64,000 nt of DNA from Cognatundibacterium curvum (GCF_014284235.1 NZ_JACOGD010000005.1:186001-250000); one strand, 5' to 3'; positions 36,432 through 46,132 are shown, numbered from the stretch's first letter. The notes: generated by a model not told the origin, from the sequence alone. Translations and numbers: made by a program.

Positions 36432-38969
36432 ATGAATGCCGAACCGCATATTATCGGAGTGCGTCATCACAGCCCAGCCTGCGCACGCTTGGTGGCCGCC
36501 CGCATACGCGCCCTCAAACCGGCTTTTGTTTTGATAGAAGGTCCTGCCGATTTCAATCACCGGCTTGATGAACTGGCGTTACCGCACCGATTGCCAGTCG
36601 CGATTTATAGCTATGTGTCTGGTCGTTTGGAACACCATGATGGTGTAGATGAACCAGAGTACCCGGTAAGCCAAACCGAAGTGCATCATGGATCCTGGAC
36701 ACCCTTCGCGGAGCACTCGCCCGAGTGGCAAGCTTTAAGTGTTGGGCGCGCTGTTGGAGCAGCACTTCGTTTTATCGATTTGCCTGCATGGCATGCATCC
36801 TTTTCCAATAAAGCCAACCGTTATGCGGATGAAGATGGTGAGCGTCAGGAGCAACGTGCTGATGGGTATTTGCGCGGGCTGGCGACACGCCTTTGTATAG
36901 AGTCGTCTGATGCTTTATGGGATCAGTTATTTGAGGATGAAACGGATTTAGTCACACTGGCCGAAAACCTCCGCACGCATTTTTTTCACTTGCGCAATCA
37001 AGATCCGGGATCCATCGGTAATCAGGCGCGTGAAGCAAAGATGGCCGATTGGATCGCTTGGGCGATGGCGCAAGATTTGGGTCCCGTGTTGGTCGTATGT
37101 GGTGGTTACCATGCGCCAGCCCTGGATAGTTTATGGTACGCCCGAGTTTCGCAATTTGCGAAGAATGGTGAGGAACCCGTAACGCCCTCCCCACAAATTT
37201 ATGCACCCACCACTTGCGTAGCCCCAGATGATGCGGCAAGCGGATTGAACGGGTTAAGAAGTTTATTAAATCACGAGCCAGGCCTGCGCTACGGTTCATT
37301 TTTGGTTCCCTATACATTTAAGCGCTTGGATGCCTTTGCCGGTTATGCTTCTGGCATGCCTTCACCAGCCTACTACCAATCGGTATGGAACTATGGAAAT
37401 GATGGTGCCGGCCGCCAGATGTTGAAAGAGGTATTGACGCGTCTGCGGGGGAAAAAACTCCCTGCGTCTACTGCCGATCTGATGGCGATGCAAGTGCGTG
37501 CGCATGGTCTGGCACGATTGCGTGGACATCGCCAGCCTTTGCGCAGTGATTGGTTAGATGCCTTGGCGGGTGCCTTGTTGAAAGATGCGCTGGACGCGCC
37601 TCTTCCCTGGAGCTATCGTGGTCCACTTCGCCCGGGTACCGATCCCATCTTAGTGGAAACCATGGATGTGCTCGCTGGTGATCAAGCCGGTAAATTGGCC
37701 GCTGCGACCCCACAGCCCCCGCTCGTCGCGGCGCTCTGGTTGGAGCTGGAAGCAGCTGGCCTGGTCATAAGCTCACAGCCAATAAATGTCACATTAGATT
37801 TGCTAACACCGATGGGGCGCTTGCGAAGCCAGCTGTTACATCGGGCGAGTCTGTTGGAGTTGCCAGGTTTTATCCGTCGGAGCGGACCGAAACTGGCGCT
37901 ATCTGGGGAATGCAAAGAGTTATGGATACTCAATCGACCGCCTGAGCAAATCGCTGCATTAATTGAGGCCGGTGCCTGGGGGGCTACGCTACTTGATGCG
38001 GCGCGGGCCAAATTAGAAGATACATTACGCCGTGCGAACGGCCGTATTATTAATTTAGCTGACGGACTCAATCGCGCTGCGTTTGCCGGTTTGTCGGGAC
38101 TCAGCCAAGCTGTCATGGCAGACTTGCAAATAGCCGTCGCTCAGGAGCCGCAATTTGAATCCTTGGCGCCAGCCTTAGGGATGTTGTTGACCCTGCTACG
38201 CCATGGTCAAGCGCTAGGCATGGCGGGCGCCCCTGTGTTGCAAGTCATGATCGAAGCGGGTGTGGATCGCGCGCTGTGGCTATTAGAGCCGCCAGCTGCC
38301 GTTCCTTTGGCATCGATGACAGCGCATCTTCAGGGTTTTAGCGCACTACGCCAAATCGCTGCGGATGTGTTGAGTATGCAGCACCCCGGGTATTCGCTTG
38401 CTGACGGACAGGAACAGACTGGTAATAGCCAAGCATTAGCGTTAGAGATTCCGCGTATGTTCGCGGTGTTTCAGCGAAAAGCGTCGTGTGGCAATTCGGC
38501 AGCAGTGAGTCGCGGGGCGGCCTTGGGTGCCATGATCAGTTTACACGCACATTTAGCCCCAGAAACATCAGACCATACGACGATACGGGACGAGGCATTG
38601 ACTGTGATGACTAGCTTGCCAGCAGAAAAATTAGGCGACGCTGTCTGCGGCTTGCTCGCCTTAGCTCGTGAGCAGGTAATGCATGACCCTCAATTCGTCG
38701 CAGGCATCGATGCCTGTATACAAGGCTTAGACGACCATGATTTTTTGATTGCCCTACCGGCCTTGCGTGGTGCGTTTGCCTGGTTACCAACGCGAGAACG
38801 TGGCAATCTGGCAGAGCACGTACTTGGTTTGTACCAGGGGCAGCATTTGTCGCGCCGCTATTTGACGGATCACGTTAGCACATGGACGCAGCAAGCGATT
38901 GCTGAACACCAATTGGCAGAAAAGCAGGCTATCGCGCGCCTGGCTGAGTGGGGAATCGCATGGAAATGA
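36432..38969 (+). CDS. DUF5682 family protein, YehM-like
   Basis: An 845-residue protein with no signal peptide or membrane segment. The N-terminus has IIGVRHHSPACARLV and the strand FVLIEGPADFNHRLDELAL, resembling the ChaN/EreA/TraB-like group in which a His-rich motif and an acidic strand form a putative active site; catalysis is unproven. A conserved GPVLVVCGGYHAPAL stretch lies near residue 220. The C-terminal half is helical. E. coli YehM is the counterpart next to YehL. Fifty-five bases separate it from the AAA gene. Confidence 0.82.
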   Translation: MNAEPHIIGVRHHSPACARLVAARIRALKPAFVLIEGPADFNHRLDELALPHRLPVAIYSYVSGRLEHHDGVDEPEYPVSQTEVHHGSWTPFAEHSPEWQALSVGRAVGAALRFIDLPAWHASFSNKANRYADEDGERQEQRADGYLRGLATRLCIESSDALWDQLFEDETDLVTLAENLRTHFFHLRNQDPGSIGNQAREAKMADWIAWAMAQDLGPVLVVCGGYHAPALDSLWYARVSQFAKNGEEPVTPSPQIYAPTTCVAPDDAASGLNGLRSLLNHEPGLRYGSFLVPYTFKRLDAFAGYASGMPSPAYYQSVWNYGNDGAGRQMLKEVLTRLRGKKLPASTADLMAMQVRAHGLARLRGHRQPLRSDWLDALAGALLKDALDAPLPWSYRGPLRPGTDPILVETMDVLAGDQAGKLAAATPQPPLVAALWLELEAAGLVISSQPINVTLDLLTPMGRLRSQLLHRASLLELPGFIRRSGPKLALSGECKELWILNRPPEQIAALIEAGAWGATLLDAARAKLEDTLRRANGRIINLADGLNRAAFAGLSGLSQAVMADLQIAVAQEPQFESLAPALGMLLTLLRHGQALGMAGAPVLQVMIEAGVDRALWLLEPPAAVPLASMTAHLQGFSALRQIAADVLSMQHPGYSLADGQEQTGNSQALALEIPRMFAVFQRKASCGNSAAVSRGAALGAMISLHAHLAPETSDHTTIRDEALTVMTSLPAEKLGDAVCGLLALAREQVMHDPQFVAGIDACIQGLDDHDFLIALPALRGAFAWLPTRERGNLAEHVLGLYQGQHLSRRYLTDHVSTWTQQAIAEHQLAEKQAIARLAEWGIAWK

Positions 38970-39039
38970 AGTTTCATCTCAAATTGCCGCATCAGGGAAT
39001 TCATGAAGCTGGTGGCCAGGCTATGATCCGGAAAAGAAG

Positions 39040-40164
39040 ATGACACTACAGATACCTTCTCAATTGGAACGCTGGCGCTTGATGTTGGGTGAAGCTGCGG
39101 CAGGTGCCTGTGGTAGCCTCAGCGATCAGGCTTTGGCAGCTGATGCCGCGCTTGAGTGGTTGTATGGTCGCGACCCACAACGTGTTGAGCGTGATGAGCG
39201 TGGCGCCGGTCTCGGTGTTTCAGAATTGAGCACACCAGACTGGATTAATAGTATTCACAGCTTGTTTCCCAAAGAAGTTATTGAACGTCTTGAGCAAGAT
39301 GCGGTAGAACGTTTCGGTATCGATGAAGTCGTGACGAATCTGGAGGTGCTGGAACGTATAGAACCATCCGAAGCCTTGCTGCGTGCGGTGTTACAGACCA
39401 AGCACTTGATGAACCCGCAGGTACTCGCAGCAGCACGAAAACTCGTGGCCGAGGTGGTGCGTCGTATTATGGAGAAATTGCAAACCGAAGTGCGTCAGGC
39501 GTTTAGTGGTAGCCGTGATCGCAGGCGGCGCAGTCAAATGAAAGTCGCCAGTAATTTCGATTTTAAAAAAACGGTAGCGGAGAATTTGCATCGTTGGCAT
39601 CCGCAACGCCAGCGTCTGTATCTGGAGCGTCCCGTGTTTATGAGTCGCAGCCAGCGTCATGTACAAGCCTGGGATGTGATCTTATTGATCGATCAAAGTG
39701 GCTCTATGGTCGATTCGGTCATACATAGCGCGGTGATGGCGGCGTGCCTGTGGAACATACCCGGCATGCGAACACGCCTGGTCGCGTTTGACACCGCGGT
39801 GGTCGAACTGACTTCGGATATTGCAGATCCTGTCGAGCTATTGATGAAGGTACAGTTAGGCGGCGGCACTGATATTGCCAAAGCGGTAGCGTATGCGCAG
39901 GGTCTAATTCAAAATCCCAGTCGTAGCGTGGTCGTCTTAGTGAGCGATTTCTGTGAAGGCGGCAGCGAATACGAATTGGTTCGTCGCGTAAAAACATTAG
40001 TGCAAGGTGGCACCAGGGTGCTGGGCTTAGCAGCTCTCGATAGTCAAGCCAATCCCGCCTATGACAGGGCAATGGCAGAGCGTTTAGTCAATGCTGGTGC
40101 GCAGGTAGGGGCAATGACCCCTGGTGAATTAGCCACCTGGCTTGCAGAGAAATTACGCACATGA
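39040..40164 (+). CDS. VWA domain protein, CoxE/YehP-like
   Basis: A 374-residue protein. A helical N-terminal region (1-205) precedes a von Willebrand factor A domain with an intact metal-ion-dependent adhesion site: DQSGS (Asp218, Ser220, Ser222), Thr277 in GGGTDIAKA, and Asp in VVLVSDFCEGG. VWA proteins with intact sites bind Mg and partner with MoxR ATPases to recognise clients. The GGAAAAGAAG site before ATG 39040 sets the start. It is followed seven bases later by the SWIM gene. YehP is the E. coli counterpart. Confidence 0.9.
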   Translation: MTLQIPSQLERWRLMLGEAAAGACGSLSDQALAADAALEWLYGRDPQRVERDERGAGLGVSELSTPDWINSIHSLFPKEVIERLEQDAVERFGIDEVVTNLEVLERIEPSEALLRAVLQTKHLMNPQVLAAARKLVAEVVRRIMEKLQTEVRQAFSGSRDRRRRSQMKVASNFDFKKTVAENLHRWHPQRQRLYLERPVFMSRSQRHVQAWDVILLIDQSGSMVDSVIHSAVMAACLWNIPGMRTRLVAFDTAVVELTSDIADPVELLMKVQLGGGTDIAKAVAYAQGLIQNPSRSVVVLVSDFCEGGSEYELVRRVKTLVQGGTRVLGLAALDSQANPAYDRAMAERLVNAGAQVGAMTPGELATWLAEKLRT

Positions 40165-40171
40165 GATTACA

Positions 40172-42226
40172 ATGAATTTACGTCAGGATCTACTTGAGTT
40201 AAGGCCCGAGGCGCTGACGGCACTGGCCAATCCTGGCTTTGTTAAACGCGGCCAAAAAGATGTCGCAGCCGGACAACTTCCAAACTTAAGCCAAGATGTT
40301 GATGGCACGGTGCATGCTCTGTTTGAAGATGGTATACGAACCCAGATCGGACTCAGTGAGTCTTTGCGTGACGCCGCCTGTACCTGTATCGCCAGCGGTA
40401 TGTGCCGACATCGTGTCACCTTGGTATTGGCTTATCAGGCATTGTATGGGAACGCAGCCGGCAAACCTGCGCACGCAGAAGTGGCTGAGGACGACTGGAG
40501 CCCGGCGCAATTCGATGATGAGGCCGTTGCCGCCGTATTTTCACCGACGGTAATTGAACAAGCGCGCAAACTCGCGTTGACCCGTCCACTTGCCACAGTA
40601 ATTTCCGGATCTGCCAGCGCCCCCAAAGTACTTGGCGTCAGTCTGGCTATGAGCAACGTTCGTTTTTTTTCACGTAGTAATCTGGCGCATGCGCGTTGCG
40701 ACTGTCAGCAAGGAGTAGGCTGTGTCCATGTGGTGTTGGCGATCTGGGCTTGTCGACTGGCGCAGCAATTACAAACTGATGGCGCTGATCGTGTTGAAAG
40801 TGCTGAGGTCAACCTGGAAATTACGCCGTTTGGCCAAATTGAGTTGCAAGTGCAATTAGCTGGCACTATGCAAACTCCAGCCGATATTGCATTAGTGACG
40901 CAGCTGCATGCATGGTTAAGTTTGATATGGAACGAAGGATCAGCGCAGCCGTTATTGGGTCTTGAAGCGCATTATGCGAGCTTACAGGCAGATTTGGCGC
41001 AGCGGGGCTGGACGTGGGTAATGGCGGAACTGGAATCAGTTTGGCACATGTTGCAAGCACAAGAACGGCGCTCCAATCGCTTCGATAGCGTCGATTTGCT
41101 CAACTCGTTAGCAGAACTCTGGGGGCGCTTGCAGGCAGCAAGCCGTGCTGGCAGCGTGATTAATCCGCGGCTACCGGCAAGCCAGATACTAGGGATAGGC
41201 CAGAAAGGTGAAGTAACACTCGATTTGCTGCGCTTGATTTCGCTGGGTACTGAGCTTTGGCGCGACGATGTAAGCGAAGGAGCAAGCCTGGTATTTGCCG
41301 ATCCCGACACGCAATCTGTCTTGGTACTTGAGCGTTCCTGGCCGCGTCTCACTGATGCTTCGAATAGTCCTGACAGTTTGCTAAACCGTCGGCTTTCAGG
41401 ACAGTCTCTCAAATCATTGGCGAGCAGCCAATTAGTCACAAAAGCGGCCAAACGGCGTGCCAATGCCACTCTCGAATTAGGCGGAAATGCCCGTCAAACC
41501 AGCGTATTTCCGCTCTCTCCCGCGTCATGGAATGACCTGCAGCCGCCACTTCGCTTTACACAGTTGAATGACTTGCTTCAATTTCTAGCGAATCGCCCGC
41601 CATCTTGTCTGCGGCCAGGTCAAGTTGGTAGCCATTGGCAGGTCTTGTCATTGACCGAGATGACTCTGCTAAATTGGGCTTGGGATGCCGCAAAGCAAAC
41701 CCTGTTTGCACGTTGGGAGAGCTTTGATCACATCACGCTATGCTGGCATCTTCCCTACCAACACTTAACACCCGGTGCGGTCGATACGCTGGCACGAGCG
41801 CTCAGCGGCGAGTGGGGAAGTGTACTCAGTATCGCTGGCCCAGTTTGGTTGGAATCTGGTGGCGTAGGGATCCGACCCATGAGTGTAATGACACAACAGC
41901 GCGCTATCGTGCTTGCCTTTGAGGCCGGTGCACCGCAAAAAATGGCCTTGCAAGAAGTACCGCTTCCTGGAAATGCGAGGCAGTTGCTTTTACGCGAGAC
42001 ACAGAATTTACTGGGTCAACACTTGCGCCAGGGATTGCGCCACGCAGCGCAACCACAGCGCAAACGTTGGTATGCGCAGGCTAAGCAGGTCGGCGATGCT
42101 GGTTATCCGGAGGCTGCCGCCTTGATGAATACAATTTTCACTGATGACCTATCGTGCAGAAACACCCGCAATATCGAAGCATTGGCTGCGCTCAGCTTAT
42201 TGCTGGGTGAACTGCTGATTTGGTAA
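40172..42226 (+). CDS. SWIM zinc-finger protein with two SWIM motifs, YehQ-like
   Basis: A 684-residue protein from ATG 40172 (MNLRQDLLELRPEALTAL); a start ten codons upstream would overlap the VWA gene and is less likely. It has two CxC-xn-CxH motifs: Cys70, Cys72, Cys78, His80 and Cys176, Cys178, Cys184, His186. SWIM fingers bind DNA or proteins. The rest (200-684) is helical with no recognised fold. It is the last plus-strand gene of the cluster and converges on the second DUF4132 gene. Confidence 0.85.
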   Translation: MNLRQDLLELRPEALTALANPGFVKRGQKDVAAGQLPNLSQDVDGTVHALFEDGIRTQIGLSESLRDAACTCIASGMCRHRVTLVLAYQALYGNAAGKPAHAEVAEDDWSPAQFDDEAVAAVFSPTVIEQARKLALTRPLATVISGSASAPKVLGVSLAMSNVRFFSRSNLAHARCDCQQGVGCVHVVLAIWACRLAQQLQTDGADRVESAEVNLEITPFGQIELQVQLAGTMQTPADIALVTQLHAWLSLIWNEGSAQPLLGLEAHYASLQADLAQRGWTWVMAELESVWHMLQAQERRSNRFDSVDLLNSLAELWGRLQAASRAGSVINPRLPASQILGIGQKGEVTLDLLRLISLGTELWRDDVSEGASLVFADPDTQSVLVLERSWPRLTDASNSPDSLLNRRLSGQSLKSLASSQLVTKAAKRRANATLELGGNARQTSVFPLSPASWNDLQPPLRFTQLNDLLQFLANRPPSCLRPGQVGSHWQVLSLTEMTLLNWAWDAAKQTLFARWESFDHITLCWHLPYQHLTPGAVDTLARALSGEWGSVLSIAGPVWLESGGVGIRPMSVMTQQRAIVLAFEAGAPQKMALQEVPLPGNARQLLLRETQNLLGQHLRQGLRHAAQPQRKRWYAQAKQVGDAGYPEAAALMNTIFTDDLSCRNTRNIEALAALSLLLGELLIW

Positions 42227-42445
42227 TTCGTACCGCGATCGGTTATGAGAAGAAATCATTAAACAAACCACGCCAACAGATGCAGTTTGAGCTGCACCTT
42301 ACTCAGAGTGATGTTTTCGATCTGTGTTAATTGCTGCTCCTTGCTCTTCAAGCATATACACCGAATCGGTACAACTTTTCACTCTCCTTTGGCATTGTTG
42401 ATTGCCTTAGCTGTTGTTCAGGTCAGAGTGTCCGGTTTGCAGTCA

Positions 42446-45322
42446 TCATGCGACGAACCAGGTCATGAAGTGGAGGTCCCTTTGGATTTCGCTATAGGAA
42501 ATTGCGTCCAGCTGCGCCATTTTTTGCTGTGGATTACTCAAGCCTATCCGTCGAATTTGCATCACTTCTTTGCCATCAGCTGGAGTGCCAACGAACCACT
42601 CGCCTTCGAACTGACAAACCATGCTCGACTCATCGATAAGCTGTTTGCTTAAGCTATCAATGATGCCATCCTCACCGACGCTGCGCTTCCAACCGCGTTG
42701 TTCCAAGCCAAGCAGGCTGGCTATCCTGACACTGCGCCCTACCCATTCAGATAATTCACTTTTCGCCGCGTCTTTTTGATCGAGCAGATAGCTTTCCCGT
42801 GTCAGTTGAATGAAGGGCGGTAGAATTTGGTAATCGCTCAACCGTTGTCCAAAAGCTGATCTTGCATGTGACGTCAGTTCCAGCGTATGCGCAATCCCCA
42901 TGCTACAGTTTTCAGGCAATTGATAATCATCGTCTTCGCTGTCGCTTAAGCTAAAATCTTCTGCTACCCGGCAAGCGGCAATTAGCTGATTTTCCTCGTT
43001 ATACACGCCCCAGATTAGCCCTTGGGCCACATGTTGAAGCAATGGATGGCGCACAAATAAAGTCATGAATTCTTCGGTGCTCCAACGTCTTTGTGCACAC
43101 ATGGCAGCCTCCAGGCGTTGCAGCTGATGGCTGGCGATACTCTTGAGTTGTTTCTTTAAATCTTTGTACAGTGCGGCTGCTTCTTTCGATAATGCGGGGT
43201 CGTCTTTCGAATTAGGTTTTGGTAAATCTTTGAGTATTTTTCCATCCCCATCCTTAATATTAGGCATCAGGCGCTGATCTACACTTAGCGAAAACTGTCT
43301 GGTGCCAAAATCAAGATTAAGCTTACCATTCCTGTCCAGGCCTAAATCTGGCACGGTGCGATCTGCCAACTGTTCCAGACTCAAGCCACGCTGCTCGCCG
43401 ACACCACGCAACAGATCCGCAGCACGCCCTTTCAAATCATTAAAACGGGTTTGCTGGCTCAGGGTATGCAAGTACATCAAGGCTACATCGCTACCGATTT
43501 GCGCTAACATATTCATCGCGTCATAGGCACGAATTCGGCTCAATGCTGCACGCCACTGACGCAGTGCGATGTAGAGTTGACGTGCCGTTTCATCATTACC
43601 TAGCACGCCCTGGGCATCGAAGATCCAGCGGTCCTTGGGAGGATTGCCATTGTCTTGCCACCATTTGAATAAGGCTTGGCCGAAACGGGCAAATGATTCT
43701 GGCGTGATGCTTTCCAGTAGTGTGCTCAGTCCGGCATAGGGTTCATCGGTTTTACTTAGCATCAAACACATCACAACATCTGGCAAGGAAGTGGTGGGGA
43801 TAGCATGTCCACTATCTTTCAAAATTAAACGTGGCAGGCCAGCGAGATGAAGGTTTTTCGGCGCAGCAGGAAGTTTTTCTGGAAGTATCTCTTCAGGTGC
43901 CACGGATAATAAACTTGTGAGCGCATCAACCGTGGCGGTACCATAACGGTTCGCCTGTGAAATCATGCTTTCACCATGTCCATTTGCGCAAAGCCAACGC
44001 AAGGCGTATTGGGCTGTTTCTCGCGACGTGACATCGGCGCCAAATGCAAACGGCAACAGACCACGTGCCGCAGTTGCCGGATAACGCGAGAGCCAGACGC
44101 GCGCCGAGGGTTTTGCCCACTTGTTTTTAACTAACAAGCATGCCATAGCTAAGGCCAGATCATCAGACTCGACTTCAAGGAACTGCGGTAATTGACGGGT
44201 CGATTGCATGGTGCCTGCCACCCGCCCTATTGGTGAAATAAACCTGTCCTCAAAATGATTCAGTAAGGAATACCACGAATCACCCCAGCTTGACAAAACA
44301 TACTCGAAAATATTGCGTACCTTTGCGTACCGAAACACCTTGTCCGCAACCGGTTTGGGTAAAACAAATAAGGCTGAAAAGCAAGTCAAATCGTGGAGTC
44401 CATAGGGGGGGTAGGCGAAATCATCTGAGCTCGCGCTAGCTCCAGTCAATAGTCGTTCCAGTGCATCTGGTTTGCCCCCTAAGGCAAACAGCGCCTTGTG
44501 CGCAAGCGACCAGTTGTGGCACCCCTCAGGATTGTGACGAGCAAGAAAAGCAGGCATTTTCTTTTCGAGTTCCTCGACTATCTGAGTCGCTTCATCCGCT
44601 AAACGATGTCGAGCAAGTTCAGAATAGTGCGGAGAAAAAACTTGCATCTTATCGTGCAGTGGATCAAGTGCTAATTGCGCTACTTTTGGTAATGCACGCC
44701 TATTGCGCCAATAGGGATTGCGGAGAATTTCAGGCAATTCCTCGAGCGTAGCCTCTGACATCGCTTCTGGTTCTAAAAGGCGTTGCAGTGTTTTTAATTG
44801 TGTCTCGTCACACTTCGCTTGCAGTGGTGCCAGCCAGTCTGGATGCGTTAGGATTAATTCCACCACCAAGTTTGCTGTTGCCTGATGGCGCGTAGGATGA
44901 GTCGAAATTAATTTTGCCAAGATGAAGAGCGGCCATTGTGCAACCTGCTTAAGCAGAGCCCCTTTAATTGCCGGCAACTTGGAGTAGGGCAGCAAGGCAT
45001 CCGTTACGCGTTCGTCATGGACTTGAAGTAACAGATCCAGGCCCAATTCGGAGATGTACTTTTTTTCCAAGACTGATTTGAGAACGGAATCCAAAGCGTC
45101 TAGGCCATGCCATTGCAGCAAGCGGGCTTGCACAGGCGTCCAATCGTAGTAAGCAAGCATTTCAGTTTGCAACACCGCGCAGTTTTGGATGTAGCTAGCA
45201 TCCTCGTTTAAAAGTGTTGAGGGAATTCCGGTCAGCGGCTTCTGACATAAGTCGATCATGCTGGGAGACCAATGTATCGCGCTATCTGGCACCGCATTCA
45301 GGTTTTCGACTTTTTTTGCCAT
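42446..45322 (-). CDS. Second DUF4132 protein, without WGR domain
   Basis: A 958-residue protein (ATG 45322; a GTG at 45331 adds three residues). Its C-terminal third is clearly paralogous to the protein at 30975: both share a KPxxxDDxAL(A/S)KEA segment, the MC(A/T)xRRWS motif and HPL(L/V). The N-terminal two-thirds are helical and repeat-like, without WGR. It is convergent with the SWIM gene, so it needs its own promoter in 45323-45703. Two DUF4132 paralogues with one AAA/VWA module suggests distinct clients or subunits; this is inference. Confidence 0.83.
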   Translation of the reverse strand: MAKKVENLNAVPDSAIHWSPSMIDLCQKPLTGIPSTLLNEDASYIQNCAVLQTEMLAYYDWTPVQARLLQWHGLDALDSVLKSVLEKKYISELGLDLLLQVHDERVTDALLPYSKLPAIKGALLKQVAQWPLFILAKLISTHPTRHQATANLVVELILTHPDWLAPLQAKCDETQLKTLQRLLEPEAMSEATLEELPEILRNPYWRNRRALPKVAQLALDPLHDKMQVFSPHYSELARHRLADEATQIVEELEKKMPAFLARHNPEGCHNWSLAHKALFALGGKPDALERLLTGASASSDDFAYPPYGLHDLTCFSALFVLPKPVADKVFRYAKVRNIFEYVLSSWGDSWYSLLNHFEDRFISPIGRVAGTMQSTRQLPQFLEVESDDLALAMACLLVKNKWAKPSARVWLSRYPATAARGLLPFAFGADVTSRETAQYALRWLCANGHGESMISQANRYGTATVDALTSLLSVAPEEILPEKLPAAPKNLHLAGLPRLILKDSGHAIPTTSLPDVVMCLMLSKTDEPYAGLSTLLESITPESFARFGQALFKWWQDNGNPPKDRWIFDAQGVLGNDETARQLYIALRQWRAALSRIRAYDAMNMLAQIGSDVALMYLHTLSQQTRFNDLKGRAADLLRGVGEQRGLSLEQLADRTVPDLGLDRNGKLNLDFGTRQFSLSVDQRLMPNIKDGDGKILKDLPKPNSKDDPALSKEAAALYKDLKKQLKSIASHQLQRLEAAMCAQRRWSTEEFMTLFVRHPLLQHVAQGLIWGVYNEENQLIAACRVAEDFSLSDSEDDDYQLPENCSMGIAHTLELTSHARSAFGQRLSDYQILPPFIQLTRESYLLDQKDAAKSELSEWVGRSVRIASLLGLEQRGWKRSVGEDGIIDSLSKQLIDESSMVCQFEGEWFVGTPADGKEVMQIRRIGLSNPQQKMAQLDAISYSEIQRDLHFMTWFVA

Positions 45323-45703
45323 TGAACACACTCTCTTTTGTTTATCACGTCATGAATTTATTTTTTACTTCGGATGGAAGTATAAAAGCCGCCGTTAGCA
45401 ATATTATCACAATGACATGAGTAGAAAAAACGAAGGTACTCTATGAGCAAGCACTTATTTGAGACGGCGACAGGGGGGAGCTCCCGTAAAAGCAAGCCAT
45501 ACATAGCCAGAGTCGCTGCGTAAAGAAACTATTTTTGTGTTGATTGATAATATTGAAAATATTTTGTGTTAAGTTGCATTGTTGGTATATTTATATGATC
45601 TAATATTAACTCATGGAAAAAGAAATGCATTCCATCCATGTGCAAATCGCTCTCAGAAAATTGAGTTTCAAAATAACTTCAACCACAAATTTCCTCTCTG
45701 AAA
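45323..45703. other. AT-rich intergenic region between DUF4132 and LprI-like genes
   Basis: About 380 bases that hold the divergent promoters. It contains the palindrome GGGAGCTCCC (45476-45485) and a short open frame listed separately. Apart from the repeat that begins at 45698, nothing in it matches the left flank of the cluster. Confidence 0.5.
45443..45523 (+). CDS. Possible 26-residue small peptide
   Basis: ATG 45443 follows AAGG at six bases and opens 26 codons: MSKHLFETATGGSSRKSKPY then IARVAA and a stop. It is basic at the C-terminal half and has a Gly-Gly in the middle. No family was recognised. A frame this short can occur by chance; the ribosome site is the only support. Confidence 0.22.
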   Translation: MSKHLFETATGGSSRKSKPYIARVAA

Positions 45704-46132
45704 ATGAAAAAATCAACATTAACGATGTCTGTGTTTGCCGCCGTTTTTGCCTTGTTTGGTAATGTGGCGTGGGCAGCGCAAAACGTGGCGGTATGTGCGA
45801 ATAGCAAAGATACGGTGGAGCTCACAGCGTGCATGAATGGGCAGCTTGAGTTGAAGATTGCGAAGTTTCAGAAATATTTTCTGGCTGCGCAGAAGCAGGA
45901 CAGTGTGGTCTGGGGCAGCGCTAAAGAATTAATCAAAACTCAGGAAGCCTGGGAAAAGTATCTGCGTCAGCATTGTGATTCTCTGTATAGCCGCGAGCAG
46001 GGCAGTGCGCGTTTTTATGAGACTGCTGCCTGTCAGTTGCGAATGTACGATGATCGCATCCATGAAATCTGGATGTCCCATCTGACTTATCGCGATGCCA
46101 CACCGCCGCTACTGCCTGATCCTCAACAATAA
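45704..46132 (+). CDS. LprI/DUF1311 family periplasmic protein
   Basis: A 142-residue protein with a signal peptide (MKKSTLTMSVFAAVFALFGN then VAWA-AQ). The mature part has the DUF1311 pattern: Cys in VAVCAN, Cys in LTACMNGQLE, then TQEAWEKYLRQHC and a final Cys in AACQLRMYDDRI. LprI from Mycobacterium inhibits lysozyme; whether this one does is unknown. Its first 224 bases are duplicated at 30581-30805. It lies between the DUF4132 gene and the siderophore PPTase. Confidence 0.82.
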   Translation: MKKSTLTMSVFAAVFALFGNVAWAAQNVAVCANSKDTVELTACMNGQLELKIAKFQKYFLAAQKQDSVVWGSAKELIKTQEAWEKYLRQHCDSLYSREQGSARFYETAACQLRMYDDRIHEIWMSHLTYRDATPPLLPDPQQ

